Shown here in pieces: positions 17,958 through 26,192 of a DNA stretch of 64,000 nt. Location: assembly GCA_022826755.1 (NCBI GenBank), contig JAJDUG010000072.1, forward strand, positions 182,236 to 246,235, given 5' to 3'. This DNA is from Acidobacteriota bacterium. Lineage in GTDB: Bacteria > Acidobacteriota > Terriglobia > Versatilivoradales > Versatilivoraceae. Both the position numbers and the translations under genes were made by a program. Numbering within the stretch: the first letter of the stretch is position 1; every line of letters starts with the position of its first letter. Below the pieces are notes generated by a model that did no database searches, was not told the origin of the DNA, and was given only the letters and a program-made list of their open reading frames with translations.

Positions 17958-18719
17958 TCAACCCGATGTCTGTTCCAGGTGCTGGTGCAGGTCGGCGCTG
18001 CTGGAGAAAATGTGGGCCTTCATGGCCCGGCGGGCCTGCTCGGCTCGGCCCGATTTCAGGGCCTCGAGGATGGCTCGGTGTTCCCGGATGGAGGACTCGG
18101 CTCGATGCCGGCCTTCGGGGCTGGAAGCGGGGGAGACCAGGCTCTCCTTGATCCAGGCCTGGAGGTAGCCGCGGGTCATGCTGACCAGGTGGTGCAGGAT
18201 GGTGTTCTGGGTTGCCCGAGCCACCAGCAGGTGAAATTCCAGGTCGAATCGCAGGTACTGCTCCGGCCGGTCCACGGAGCTCTCCATGCCCTGAATCGTC
18301 GCTTCCATGGCTTCCAGGTTGGCCGGGGTGGCTTTGCGGGCAGCCGAGAAGGCGGTCTGGGTCTCCAGCATGAGCCGCGTTTCAAGAAGGTCCTCCACCT
18401 TCTTGGGGTCCAGCAGAAGGCCCCACTGCAGATTCCGCTCCAGATATCGCTGGTTGTTGTGGGAGACGAAGGTCCCTTCCCCGACTCGGCCGTCCAGGAT
18501 CCCCATCACCGCCAGTGAACGCAATGCCTCTCGGAGTGTCGCCCGCCCCACCCCGAAGCGCCTGCAAAGATCCTTCTCCGACGGTAGACGCTCCCCGGGT
18601 TGGAGCACGTTGCGAGAAATCAGATCGATGATCTGTTCGATGATCTTGTCGCTCAGGGAGATCCGGCGGATGGGACTCACTTCCTGCAGGGGTTCGGGCC
18701 TGGCGGATTTGACGGTCAT
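17958..18719 (-). CDS. GntR-family regulator, FadR/FCD subfamily
   Basis: A 253-residue DNA-binding regulator. The winged helix-turn-helix at about residues 20-90 contains the GntR signature LQPGERLPSEKDLCRRFGVG and RATLREALRSLAVMGILDGR. The C-terminal two-thirds is an all-helical FCD ligand-binding domain with the usual metal/carboxylate histidines (DLEFHLLVARAT; SIREHRAILEAL; MKAHIFSS). Such proteins normally sense a small organic acid and repress neighbouring catabolic genes. It diverges from the one-carbon operon, and the gap holds palindromes of the GntR type. The effector is unknown; a substrate or product of the demethylation module is the natural guess. Confidence 0.88.
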   Translation of the reverse strand: MTVKSARPEPLQEVSPIRRISLSDKIIEQIIDLISRNVLQPGERLPSEKDLCRRFGVGRATLREALRSLAVMGILDGRVGEGTFVSHNNQRYLERNLQWGLLLDPKKVEDLLETRLMLETQTAFSAARKATPANLEAMEATIQGMESSVDRPEQYLRFDLEFHLLVARATQNTILHHLVSMTRGYLQAWIKESLVSPASSPEGRHRAESSIREHRAILEALKSGRAEQARRAMKAHIFSSSADLHQHLEQTSG

Positions 18720-18771
18720 GGGTTCGGTGGCTGTTCTCCGTCTGCTTCAGGGAAGCGGGAAAAAACTTTAC

Positions 18772-18801
18772 TTGGAAGCCTCGAGTACAATACCGTATAT
18801 T
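18772..18801 (+). promoter_or_regulatory. Likely sigma70-type promoter of the one-carbon operon
   Basis: TTGGAA (18772-18777) and TATATT (18796-18801) are separated by 18 bases, reading toward the unknown gene at 18929. The operator palindromes begin three bases after the -10 element, so bound repressor would cover the transcription start. Confidence 0.5.
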
Positions 18802-18803
18802 AA

Positions 18804-18831
18804 GGTTGTCAGACAACCTGTAAATCAGGTT
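18804..18831. promoter_or_regulatory. Tandem palindromic operator, probable FadR-type site
   Basis: Two palindromes share bases: GGTTGTCAGACAACC (18804-18818, perfect around a central A) and AACCTG-TAAAT-CAGGTT (18815-18831, perfect arms). The TTGTCNGACAA core resembles sites of GntR/FCD repressors. The position between the regulator gene and the operon start fits dual control of both directions. Confidence 0.65.
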
Positions 18832-18928
18832 TGTCTCTATGGGCGGGTTGTCAAGCGCGTTGCGGCTCGGCCGGCGGATCGGGCATGCCGGACCGCCAAT
18901 CCAGCGATGGAACCGAGGGGATCTTGTC

Positions 18929-19573
18929 ATGGGTCTGACCGTCGATCTCGGAAGGCGGATTGAGCTGGTCCCGATGGACCCGCATTTTCACGACATCTCC
19001 ATCGGCCTTTACAGGCGGGAGGGCGAGGCCGCATTGGAGGTGCTGGTGCACAGCTACAGCCGGCGGGACGGCACCCAAGAGCGCCTGGCGTTCATTGCGG
19101 AAGCCATGACGGTTCTCGGTGGGATGGAAGCCTTGCCCGGGGAACCCCTGGTCCTGCGTTTTCCGGCGGGCAGCGATCTTCCGGTGGCCGCCAGAAGGGT
19201 TTTTCTGGAAGCCTGCAAGCGTCCCACGGGCGAGGAGGTCGTTCCCCGGCCGCTCACCATCTTCGACAAGAAATCGCAGAGCCAGGTTCAAGTGGCCAGT
19301 CTGGGAGAAGGCCTCTACGAGGTAACGCTGGAAGCTGAAGGGGAGCGGGCTGCCAGGCGGTCCGCTCATATCGCCGGCGGAATCGTCAAGCTCAGCGGGG
19401 CCGGCCTGGTGGAAGGACATCCAGCCCGGGTGGCCTTGCCGAATCGACAGTCCATAGACCCGCTGGTCGGATTGCTGCTGGTTCGGGCACTCAACGTCCG
19501 AGCCATCGTTCGCGAACAGGAAGCGGCTGCTTCCCGGGGCGTCCTGTCCGCCCCCAGCGCCCAGAACAACTAG
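18929..19573 (+). CDS. Unknown protein, first gene of the one-carbon operon
   Basis: I do not recognise this 214-residue protein. It lacks a signal peptide, membrane segments and cysteines, so it is probably soluble and does not bind iron-sulfur or zinc through Cys. It has an N-terminal MDPHFHDISIGLYRR segment, a central EEVVPRPLTIFDKKSQSQ motif and a hydrophobic C-terminal helix (DPLVGLLLVRALNVRAIV). The ATG at 18929 follows GAGGGG; the open frame upstream would cross the operator and is rejected. It lies 30 bp before the UroD-type methyltransferase, so it probably takes part in the same pathway (substrate handling or complex assembly are possibilities). Confidence 0.75.
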   Translation: MGLTVDLGRRIELVPMDPHFHDISIGLYRREGEAALEVLVHSYSRRDGTQERLAFIAEAMTVLGGMEALPGEPLVLRFPAGSDLPVAARRVFLEACKRPTGEEVVPRPLTIFDKKSQSQVQVASLGEGLYEVTLEAEGERAARRSAHIAGGIVKLSGAGLVEGHPARVALPNRQSIDPLVGLLLVRALNVRAIVREQEAAASRGVLSAPSAQNN

Positions 19574-19603
19574 GCAGATTCTTTCATACAGGAGGGAAGT
19601 CCT

Positions 19604-20659
19604 ATGGATAGCGGATCTCGATCGGTTCCATCCATGAGCGGCCGCGAGCGGGTCATGGCTGCGCTGCGGCGCGAGCCGGTGGATCGCACCCCTGTCTGCA
19701 GCCCCACCTCGGTGGCCACGGTCGAGTTGATGGACCTGGTCGACGCCCCCTTTCCCGAAGCCAACCAGCAGCCGGAGCTCATGGCTCGCCTGGCGGCCAC
19801 GGCGTATACCGAGCTGGGGTTCGATACCATCATGCCGGTGTTTACCATCATTCAGGATTCCTCGGCCCTGGGGTGCAAGATCCAGTGGGAACAGAAGGAC
19901 AACTGGCCCACCGTGAAGATGCGCGAGCCCATCTGGGAGACCCCCGACGACATCCGGATTCCACCCGATTTCCTGACCCATCGGGACACCCGCTGTGTCC
20001 TGGACGCCATCACGATCCTCAAGAAGGAGTATGGCGACGAGGTGGCTGTCATCGGCAAGACCATGGGGCCCTGGTCGCTCGGCTATCACTGCATGGGGGT
20101 GGAGCCCTTTCTGCTGATGTCGCTGGACGATCCGGGGAAGACCAAGCTCTGTCTGGACAGAATGAAGGAGGCCACCATCCAGTTCGGCATCGCTCAGGTG
20201 GAGGCCGGAGCCGACGCCATCACGCTGCCCGATCACGCCACCGGAGACCTGGTGAGCGGTGAGTACTACAGGAGATACCTCCGTGAGCTCCACATCGAGT
20301 TCGCCGAAAAGATACGGATCCCCATCATTCTGCACATCTGTGGAAAGACGGTGGACCGCATGGAATACATTGCCCAGACGGGAATGGCCGCCTTCCATTT
20401 CGACTCCAAGAACGAGCCGCGGGAATCGGTCGACATCATGAAGGACCGCATCTCCCTGGTGGGAAACATCAACAACCCGGAGACGCTCTTCTCCAAGGGG
20501 CCTGAAGAGGTCCGCCAGGAGGTGGTCAAGAATCTGGACGCCGGGGTTCACATGGTGGGGCCCGAGTGCGCAATCCCCCTCCAGACATCCATTGAGAACC
20601 TGAAGGAGATCCCGGTAGCGGTGAGAGACTGGAGCCGGGAGCAGGCAGCCGGGAATTAA
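19604..20659 (+). CDS. UroD-family corrinoid-dependent methyltransferase (MtaA/MT I type)
   Basis: A 351-residue TIM-barrel protein of the uroporphyrinogen decarboxylase superfamily, in the branch that moves methyl groups to or from corrinoid proteins (MtaA, MtbA and UroD-type O-demethylase MT I). The zinc site of this branch is visible: H244 and C246 in ILHICGKTVDRM, and C322 in GPECAIPLQT. True UroD enzymes lack these ligands. The start MSGRERVMAALRREPVDRTPV is family-typical, and GGAGGG precedes the ATG. It lies 27 bp before the corrinoid protein. Because a separate pterin-binding methyltransferase lies downstream, I infer that this one demethylates the substrate; the substrate itself is unknown. 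Confidence 0.9.
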   Translation: MDSGSRSVPSMSGRERVMAALRREPVDRTPVCSPTSVATVELMDLVDAPFPEANQQPELMARLAATAYTELGFDTIMPVFTIIQDSSALGCKIQWEQKDNWPTVKMREPIWETPDDIRIPPDFLTHRDTRCVLDAITILKKEYGDEVAVIGKTMGPWSLGYHCMGVEPFLLMSLDDPGKTKLCLDRMKEATIQFGIAQVEAGADAITLPDHATGDLVSGEYYRRYLRELHIEFAEKIRIPIILHICGKTVDRMEYIAQTGMAAFHFDSKNEPRESVDIMKDRISLVGNINNPETLFSKGPEEVRQEVVKNLDAGVHMVGPECAIPLQTSIENLKEIPVAVRDWSREQAAGN

Positions 20660-20686
20660 GGTCGGGAAGACGACCGAGAGGGAATC

Positions 20687-21445
20687 ATGGCCAATATCGC
20701 AGACATCCGGAACGAGTTCCTCCGCGAGGAGATCGAAGAGTTCCTTGAACGCCCCGAGGAGATCGAGCGGACGGTCGGCGTCTTCTCCAAGGCGAGACCC
20801 GGCATGCAGGACATTGCCGCCGCCCTGATCGAGGGCGAGAACGACACCGTGGACCGGCTGACCCGCGCGGCCCTGGAGGAAGGGATCGGCGCCCTCGAGA
20901 TCATGGACGACGGCCTGATCGCGGGAATGGGCGTGGTGGGGATCAAGTTCCGCGAGAACTTCATCTTCGTGCCGGAGGTCCTGGCCTGCGCCCGGGCCAT
21001 GAAAGCGGGAATGGCCCACATCGAGCCCATTCTTTCGGCTTCGGGCGTCGAGCCCCTGGGCCGGGTCATCATGGGGACGGTCAAGGGCGATCTCCACGAC
21101 ATCGGCAAGAACCTGTGCATCATGATGCTTCGGGGTGCGGGGTTCGTGGTGATCGACCTGGGCGTGGACACCTCGGCCGACGAGTTCATCGATGCCATCG
21201 AGGAGCACGAGGCCTCGCTGATGGGGATGTCGGCCCTGTTGACCACCACCATGCCCAACATGGGGAAGACCATCGAGGCCTTTATCGACGCCGACCTGCG
21301 GGACGACGTCAAGATCATGGTGGGTGGAGCGCCGGTCACCCAGGAGTTCGCCGACGACATGGGCGCCGACGGGTACGGAAAGGATGCGCTGGCTTGCGTC
21401 GAGTTGGCCAAGCACCTGCTGAGCGCTGAAGTGGAAGTCCCCTGA
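20687..21445 (+). CDS. Corrinoid (methylcobamide-carrying) protein, MtaC/MtbC-like
   Basis: Carries the cobamide that shuttles the methyl group between two methyltransferases; 252 residues. A helical B12-binding cap domain occupies about residues 20-120. The Rossmann-like domain follows, with the lower-ligand motif GDLHDIGKN (H137), then MGMSALLTTTMPNM and the nucleotide-loop motif IMVGGAPVT. The N-terminal 20 residues (IRNEFLREEIEEFLERPEEI) are a charged helical extension. It lies between the UroD-type methyltransferase and a small Cys protein, and the activator gene follows. Confidence 0.95.
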   Translation: MANIADIRNEFLREEIEEFLERPEEIERTVGVFSKARPGMQDIAAALIEGENDTVDRLTRAALEEGIGALEIMDDGLIAGMGVVGIKFRENFIFVPEVLACARAMKAGMAHIEPILSASGVEPLGRVIMGTVKGDLHDIGKNLCIMMLRGAGFVVIDLGVDTSADEFIDAIEEHEASLMGMSALLTTTMPNMGKTIEAFIDADLRDDVKIMVGGAPVTQEFADDMGADGYGKDALACVELAKHLLSAEVEVP

Positions 21446-21450
21446 CCCGC

Positions 21451-21720
21451 ATGCAAAAAATCGACAAGGCTGAATACGAAAAGCGTCTGAAGCGGATCAG
21501 CGAGCTGTTCTCCAGCATGGTCGTTCGTGCCGACGAGCTGTCCACTTACCGCTGCCCCTACAAGAACCGCCTGGATCAGTGTACGGCCAAGTTCGGGTGC
21601 CGCAACCAGCGACGGCCCCCGGTCAAGGGCGACCTTCTGCTCTGTGCCGGAGACGACAAGCTGGACTACCGTAGCGCCTGGGAGACCCAGGCAGAGGACG
21701 GCGGCGAGCCCGGGCGGTGA
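21451..21720 (+). CDS. Small four-cysteine protein between corrinoid protein and activator
   Basis: Unrecognised 89-residue protein. A charged N-terminal helix (DKAEYEKRLKRISELF) is followed by a compact cysteine region: C35 in TYRCPYKNR, C44 in DQCTAK, C50 in FGCRN and C65 in LLLCAG. The spacing C-x8-C-x5-C-x14-C suggests a zinc or iron-sulfur site. It starts five bases after the corrinoid-protein stop, and its TGA overlaps a GTG that could start the activator, so it is tightly coupled to both. A role in electron delivery to, or assembly of, the corrinoid/activator pair is inference. Confidence 0.8.
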   Translation: MQKIDKAEYEKRLKRISELFSSMVVRADELSTYRCPYKNRLDQCTAKFGCRNQRRPPVKGDLLLCAGDDKLDYRSAWETQAEDGGEPGR

Positions 21721-21737
21721 CTGGGACAGGACACTCG

Positions 21738-23378
21738 ATGGGCACCATTCGGCACAATGATCGAAGCCTCGAGCTGGAGGCGGGCAGGACGCTTTTCGAC
21801 TACGCCGACGAGTTGCGGGTCCAGGTACCCACGTCCTGCGGCCGGACCGGATCCTGTCATGAGTGCATTGTAGAAGTCGGCCAGGGGATGGAGGCGCTCT
21901 GTCCCCGCAGTTCCAGCGAATCCTTCCTGCGCGACCCCTACCGGCTGGCCTGCCAGTCCGTTGTCGTCGACGACAGCGGCGATGTCGGCTTCTCCCCCCT
22001 CCGGCGCAAACCCCAGATTCTCACCCGGGCAACCCCGGTCAAGACATCGAGGCTGGACCCGATGGTGGTCCGCCAGGGCGATGAGGTCCTCTACGACGGA
22101 CAGGTCATCGACCGCTATCGGGGACATCTGTACGGGCTCGCCATGGACCTGGGCACCACCACCGTGGTGATCGAACTGGTGGATCTGGAAAACGGCCAGA
22201 CTCTGGCGGTTGCTTCCTTCGAGAACCCGCAGCGATTCGGAGGAAGCGACATCATGAATCGGATTTCCTACGATGGAGGCCCGTTTCAAGGAGAGCTCCA
22301 CCAGGCCATTGTCAAGGGCCTCAACTTCGAGATCCGTGAGCTCTGCAAGCGGCTGCGCGTTCGTCGCCGGGAGATCTACGAAGTGGCGGTGGCCGGCAAC
22401 TCGACCATGCGCGACCTCTTCTTCGGTCTGGACGTTCAAAGCATCGGGCAGAAGCCTTACAAGTCTCTGATCGAGCACGAAGTTCTCGAGGGAAAGCGCC
22501 GGAGCATGGCTCTCACCGTCGAGGCCGGCAGTCTGGGGGTCCAGGTGCATCCCCGGGCCCGAATCTTCGGGCTGCCCTTGATTGCCAGCCACGTGGGGGC
22601 CGATACGGCCGCCGACCTGGTGGCCATCGACATGGAAGGTCAGAACGACGTCACCATGCTGGTGGACGTGGGGACCAACACCGAAGTGGTGGTCGGGAAC
22701 GGAGAACGCATGATGACGGCCTCCTGTCCGGCCGGCCCCGCTTTTGAAGGGGGCCTGGTCAAGTACGGTATGCCGGGATGCGAGGGGGCCATCGAGTCCA
22801 TCGGCGCCGTCAACGGACGCTTCGACTATCGAACCATAGGCGGCGTGGAGCCCCAGGGGATCTGCGGATCCGGGTTGATCGACCTGTTGGCCGAGCTGCG
22901 GCGTACCGATCGGATGACACCCAAGGGGGTTTTCCCCGACAGGGCCTTCGAGATCAACGTGGTTCCCGAGCACGGGATCACGCTCTCCAGAGAGGATGCC
23001 AGCAATCTGGCGCAGGCCAAGGCCGCCAATTTCTGCGGACAATACATTGTCATGCGGCGTTTCGGCATCGCTCCGGGAGACGTCCGCCGACTCTACCTGG
23101 CAGGGGGCTTCGCCAACTACGTCAATGTGGCCAACGCCATCGATATCGGATTTCTGGCGCCGGTGGATCGGGATCGCATCGTCAAGGTGGGCAATGCGGC
23201 GGTGCAGGGAGCCAAGGCGGTGCTGCTGTCCCGCAGCCGGCGGGAATCCCTGGAACGCCTGATCGGGCGGATCGAGCACGTCGAGCTGGAAACCACGCCG
23301 GATTTCTTCGAAGTCTTCGTGGAGGGTTGTCAATTCAAGCCCATGCCTCAAGAAACCGCCGACCTGAAGGTGGGTTAG
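21738..23378 (+). CDS. Reductive activator of corrinoid proteins (2Fe-2S / ASKHA, RACE type)
   Basis: ATP-dependent electron donor that returns accidentally oxidised Co(II) corrinoid to Co(I); about 546 residues. An N-terminal plant-type [2Fe-2S] ferredoxin domain has C34, C40, C43 (TSCGRTGSCHEC) and C72. A linker follows, then the RACo-type ASKHA fold with phosphate loops GLAMDLGTTTVVIELVDL, VDVGTNTEVVVGNG and the C-terminal YLAGGFANYV. The length and order match RACo/RACE proteins (COG3894). The ATG at 21738 follows GGGACAGGA; a GTG at 21717 overlapping the upstream TGA is the alternative. It lies three bases before the MTHFR gene. Confidence 0.93.
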   Translation: MGTIRHNDRSLELEAGRTLFDYADELRVQVPTSCGRTGSCHECIVEVGQGMEALCPRSSSESFLRDPYRLACQSVVVDDSGDVGFSPLRRKPQILTRATPVKTSRLDPMVVRQGDEVLYDGQVIDRYRGHLYGLAMDLGTTTVVIELVDLENGQTLAVASFENPQRFGGSDIMNRISYDGGPFQGELHQAIVKGLNFEIRELCKRLRVRRREIYEVAVAGNSTMRDLFFGLDVQSIGQKPYKSLIEHEVLEGKRRSMALTVEAGSLGVQVHPRARIFGLPLIASHVGADTAADLVAIDMEGQNDVTMLVDVGTNTEVVVGNGERMMTASCPAGPAFEGGLVKYGMPGCEGAIESIGAVNGRFDYRTIGGVEPQGICGSGLIDLLAELRRTDRMTPKGVFPDRAFEINVVPEHGITLSREDASNLAQAKAANFCGQYIVMRRFGIAPGDVRRLYLAGGFANYVNVANAIDIGFLAPVDRDRIVKVGNAAVQGAKAVLLSRSRRESLERLIGRIEHVELETTPDFFEVFVEGCQFKPMPQETADLKVG

Positions 23379-23380
23379 CC

Positions 23381-25021
23381 ATGAATCCGACCGCCTCGAA
23401 CGCGAGCTCCGCCGGCAGCTCCTGGGTGAAGCAGCCGCTGGTCCGCCTGCTGCAGGAGACCGACACCTTTGTGACTTGCGTCGAACTGGTGACCTCCCGG
23501 GGCGTCATCACCGAGCGCAGCGGTCGCCGCGTTCTGGATCTGGCTCGCGGCCTGGCCCGGCATCCGCAGGTCCATGCCCTCAGCATCACCGACAATCCCG
23601 GGGGCAACGCCATGCTGAGCGCCGACACTCTGGGGACCGATCTGATCTCGCGGGGGCAGGAGGTGATCATCCATCTCTCCTGCAAGGACTGGAACCGGAA
23701 TGCGCTTCAGAGCCGGGGGTGGAAGCTGGCCAGCGAGGGATTCAACAATATTCTGGCCCTGTCCGGCGACTGTCCCACCGGCGGCTATGCGGGTCGGGCC
23801 AGCGGCGTTTTCGACATCGATTCGGTGGGTCTGCTGAAGATGTACTCGGACATGAACGCCGGCTTGACGGGCGAAGGGAGGGGTGAAGCCACCATGGAGC
23901 CCACCCGGTTCTTCCTGGGGGCGGTGGTCACCAACTTCAAGCGCCATGAGCGCGAGGTGATGCCCCAGTACTTCAAGCTGGCGCTGAAGGTCAAGAGCGG
24001 GGCCCGGTTCATTATCAATCAGATCGGCTACGACTCGCGCAAGCAGGACGAATTGCTGAAGGCCATGCGTCACTACGGGTTGCAGGTTCCGGTGCTGGCC
24101 AACGTCTACGTCCTCAGCCGGCCCGCGGCCCGCTTTTTCAACAGCGGGGCCATCCCCGGAGTGGTCGTGACCGACGAACTGCTGAGCCTGGTGGAAAAGC
24201 AGGCCAAGTCTCCCGACAAGGGAAGGGCCTTCTTCCTGGAGCTCGCAGCCAAGCAGTGCGCCGTCGCCCGCGGCCTGGGTTATCGGGGGGTCTACCTGGG
24301 TGGACACCTCAAGCTGGAACACTATGCCCGGGTGCTCTCCATCGCCGACAGCTTTGCCGAGAACGACTGGAAGGATTTCGCCAGGGAGATCCGGTTTCCG
24401 CAGAAGGACGAGTTCCATCTCTTTGACGGCGATCCCGAGACCGGCCTGAGCTCCAGCGAGATCAACCCGTCCTACCTGGCGTCCAAGACCCCGGAGGCCC
24501 TCGACGCCCTGCAGGGCCGGCTTCCCCTGAACTACAAGCTCAATCGCTGGGTTCACGAGCGGGTTTTTGAGAGCGGGAGCCCCGGATTCCCCTTGGGCCA
24601 GGGATTCTATCGGACGGTGGAGCGGTCCGGTCCCGGGGTTCGGAAGGCCTTGCACGGGATGGAGCATGCTTTTAAGATAGTGGGCTTCGATTGCCGCGAC
24701 TGCGGGGATTGCTCTCTGCCGGACATCGCCTATCTGTGTCCGGAGTCCCAGTGCGCCAAGAACCAGCGGAACGGCCCCTGCGGGGGGACCCGGCAGGGCA
24801 AATGCGAGGTGGGTGAAAAGGATTGCATCTGGGCGCTGGCCTACGATCGCCTGAAGGCTTACGGCGAGGAAGAACGCATGCTGGAGCGTCCGGTGGTTTT
24901 CCGCAACGGTGCTCTCAGAGGTACCAGCGCCTGGGCCAACGCCTTCCTGGGGCGTGACCACCATGCGGCCTCGGGGGAGGCGCGGGAGTCCTCCCGAGCC
25001 GGTCCCTCGAAAAAGGGATGA
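23381..25021 (+). CDS. Methylenetetrahydrofolate reductase fused to MTHFR C-terminal (MetV-like) domain
   Basis: A 546-residue protein. The first 300 or so residues are the MetF TIM barrel (VTCVELVTSRGV with its catalytic Glu, HALSITDNPGGNAM, LALSGDCPTGGY, FFLGAVVTNF). The C-terminal half carries an MTHFR_C / MetV-type cysteine region near residues 437-475 (CRDCGDCSLPDIAYLCPESQ and KNQRNGPCGGT), which probably binds iron-sulfur or zinc. In acetogens MetF and MetV are separate subunits; here they are one chain. In this operon the reaction likely runs from methyl-THF to methylene-THF, feeding methyl groups into central C1 metabolism. The physiological electron acceptor is not evident. Confidence 0.9.
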   Translation: MNPTASNASSAGSSWVKQPLVRLLQETDTFVTCVELVTSRGVITERSGRRVLDLARGLARHPQVHALSITDNPGGNAMLSADTLGTDLISRGQEVIIHLSCKDWNRNALQSRGWKLASEGFNNILALSGDCPTGGYAGRASGVFDIDSVGLLKMYSDMNAGLTGEGRGEATMEPTRFFLGAVVTNFKRHEREVMPQYFKLALKVKSGARFIINQIGYDSRKQDELLKAMRHYGLQVPVLANVYVLSRPAARFFNSGAIPGVVVTDELLSLVEKQAKSPDKGRAFFLELAAKQCAVARGLGYRGVYLGGHLKLEHYARVLSIADSFAENDWKDFAREIRFPQKDEFHLFDGDPETGLSSSEINPSYLASKTPEALDALQGRLPLNYKLNRWVHERVFESGSPGFPLGQGFYRTVERSGPGVRKALHGMEHAFKIVGFDCRDCGDCSLPDIAYLCPESQCAKNQRNGPCGGTRQGKCEVGEKDCIWALAYDRLKAYGEEERMLERPVVFRNGALRGTSAWANAFLGRDHHAASGEARESSRAGPSKKG

Positions 25022-25111
25022 CGGGACCACCATCAAGACAGGGCTGAAACGGCAGGAAAGACGGAAGGCAATCACAGGCCGTATCCAGCGACGCGGCGAG
25101 AAAGTAGGGCC

Positions 25112-26146
25112 ATGAACAGGAATGGGAACCAGGTTCAGTTCACCACCATCGGCGAGAACATTCACACCACGCGGGTCTTGTTGAGGAAGGGGAAGCGCAT
25201 CGTCGAGAATCCCGGCGGCGTGGAATCGGTCATCTACAGGACTTCCGCGGGAGAGACCCGTTACCTGCCCATCCCGGAAGCGGTCAAGCGCACCCAGGAT
25301 TACCAGGAGGGTCGGGTCAAGCACGTGAAAATCGCCGTCCTGGCGGCCCAGGCCGGTGGCCCAGAGTCGGAAGAGGGGCTCACCTATCTCCGCTACCTGG
25401 TGGAGCGGCAGCTGTCGGCGGGAGTGGACTTCCTCGACCTGAACGTGGACGAGGTTTCCCTCAAGTTGAAGGAGCAGAAGGAGGCCATGCAGTGGCTGGT
25501 GCGAACGGTGCAGTCCATGAGCCCCGTCCCGGTATCGGTGGATTCTTCCAACATCGAGATCATTCAGGCCGGCCTGGAAGCCTGCCATGAAAAGGCGGGC
25601 AGAAACCTGTTGAATTCGGCCTCCCTGGAGCGGCTGGAAGCCCTGGACCTGGCCCGGGAGCACGACACCACGGTCATCGTGACGGCGGCCGGCGAGAAGG
25701 GGATGCCCCAGAACGAGGTGGAGCGCCTGGAGAATGCCTCGCGCATGGTGGAGGCCGCCCTGGCCAGGGGGATCTCCCTGGACAGCATCTACGTGGACGT
25801 CCTGGTGTTTCCCATCTCGGTCGACGGCCGGTTCGGCCACCATGCCCTGGAGACCATCCGGCAGTTGCGGGCCCGTTACGGGTCGGAGATGCATATTACC
25901 GGGGGGCTGAGCAACGTATCGTTCGGACTGCCCCGCCGCCGGCTGATCAACGACGTCTTCATTCTCCTGTCGCTGGAGGCGGGAGCGGACAGCGGCATCA
26001 TCGATCCGGTGGCCAGCAACCTGCAGTCGATCCTATCCATGGACCGCCGGGCCAGGCCCTACCGGATGACGGAGGATCTGCTGCTGGGCAGGGACCGTCA
26101 CTGCAAGAGTTTCCTGCGGGCCTACCGCAAGGGAGAGTTGCAGTAG
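25112..26146 (+). CDS. Pterin-binding methylcobamide:tetrahydrofolate methyltransferase (MT II)
   Basis: A 344-residue protein of the dihydropteroate-synthase-like pterin-binding family (AcsE/MtrH-like), expected to move the methyl group from methylcobamide to tetrahydrofolate. Family motifs: TTIGENIHTTR at the start, GVDFLDLNVDEV, PVPVSVDSSNIEII, LLNSASLERLEAL, and the diagnostic ITGGLSNVSFGLPRRRLIN. The 90 bp between it and the MTHFR gene contain no gene. With the UroD-type enzyme, corrinoid protein and activator it completes the four-part demethylase scheme known from acetogens. A methionine synthase role is unlikely, because other MetH domains are absent. Confidence 0.9.
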   Translation: MNRNGNQVQFTTIGENIHTTRVLLRKGKRIVENPGGVESVIYRTSAGETRYLPIPEAVKRTQDYQEGRVKHVKIAVLAAQAGGPESEEGLTYLRYLVERQLSAGVDFLDLNVDEVSLKLKEQKEAMQWLVRTVQSMSPVPVSVDSSNIEIIQAGLEACHEKAGRNLLNSASLERLEALDLAREHDTTVIVTAAGEKGMPQNEVERLENASRMVEAALARGISLDSIYVDVLVFPISVDGRFGHHALETIRQLRARYGSEMHITGGLSNVSFGLPRRRLINDVFILLSLEAGADSGIIDPVASNLQSILSMDRRARPYRMTEDLLLGRDRHCKSFLRAYRKGELQ

Positions 26147-26192
26147 GCGGCCCGCCGCGTGCGGGGCAGCGAAGAAAGAGCAGGCTGGAATC

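Noticed and set aside
18851..21415. 854-codon minus-strand open frame opposite the corrinoid operon
   Set aside because: Antisense to four supported genes; no start context and no recognisable domain.
22778..23380. Long N-terminal extension of the MTHFR frame
   Set aside because: Out-of-frame reading through the activator gene; the real ATG is three bases after that gene's stop.
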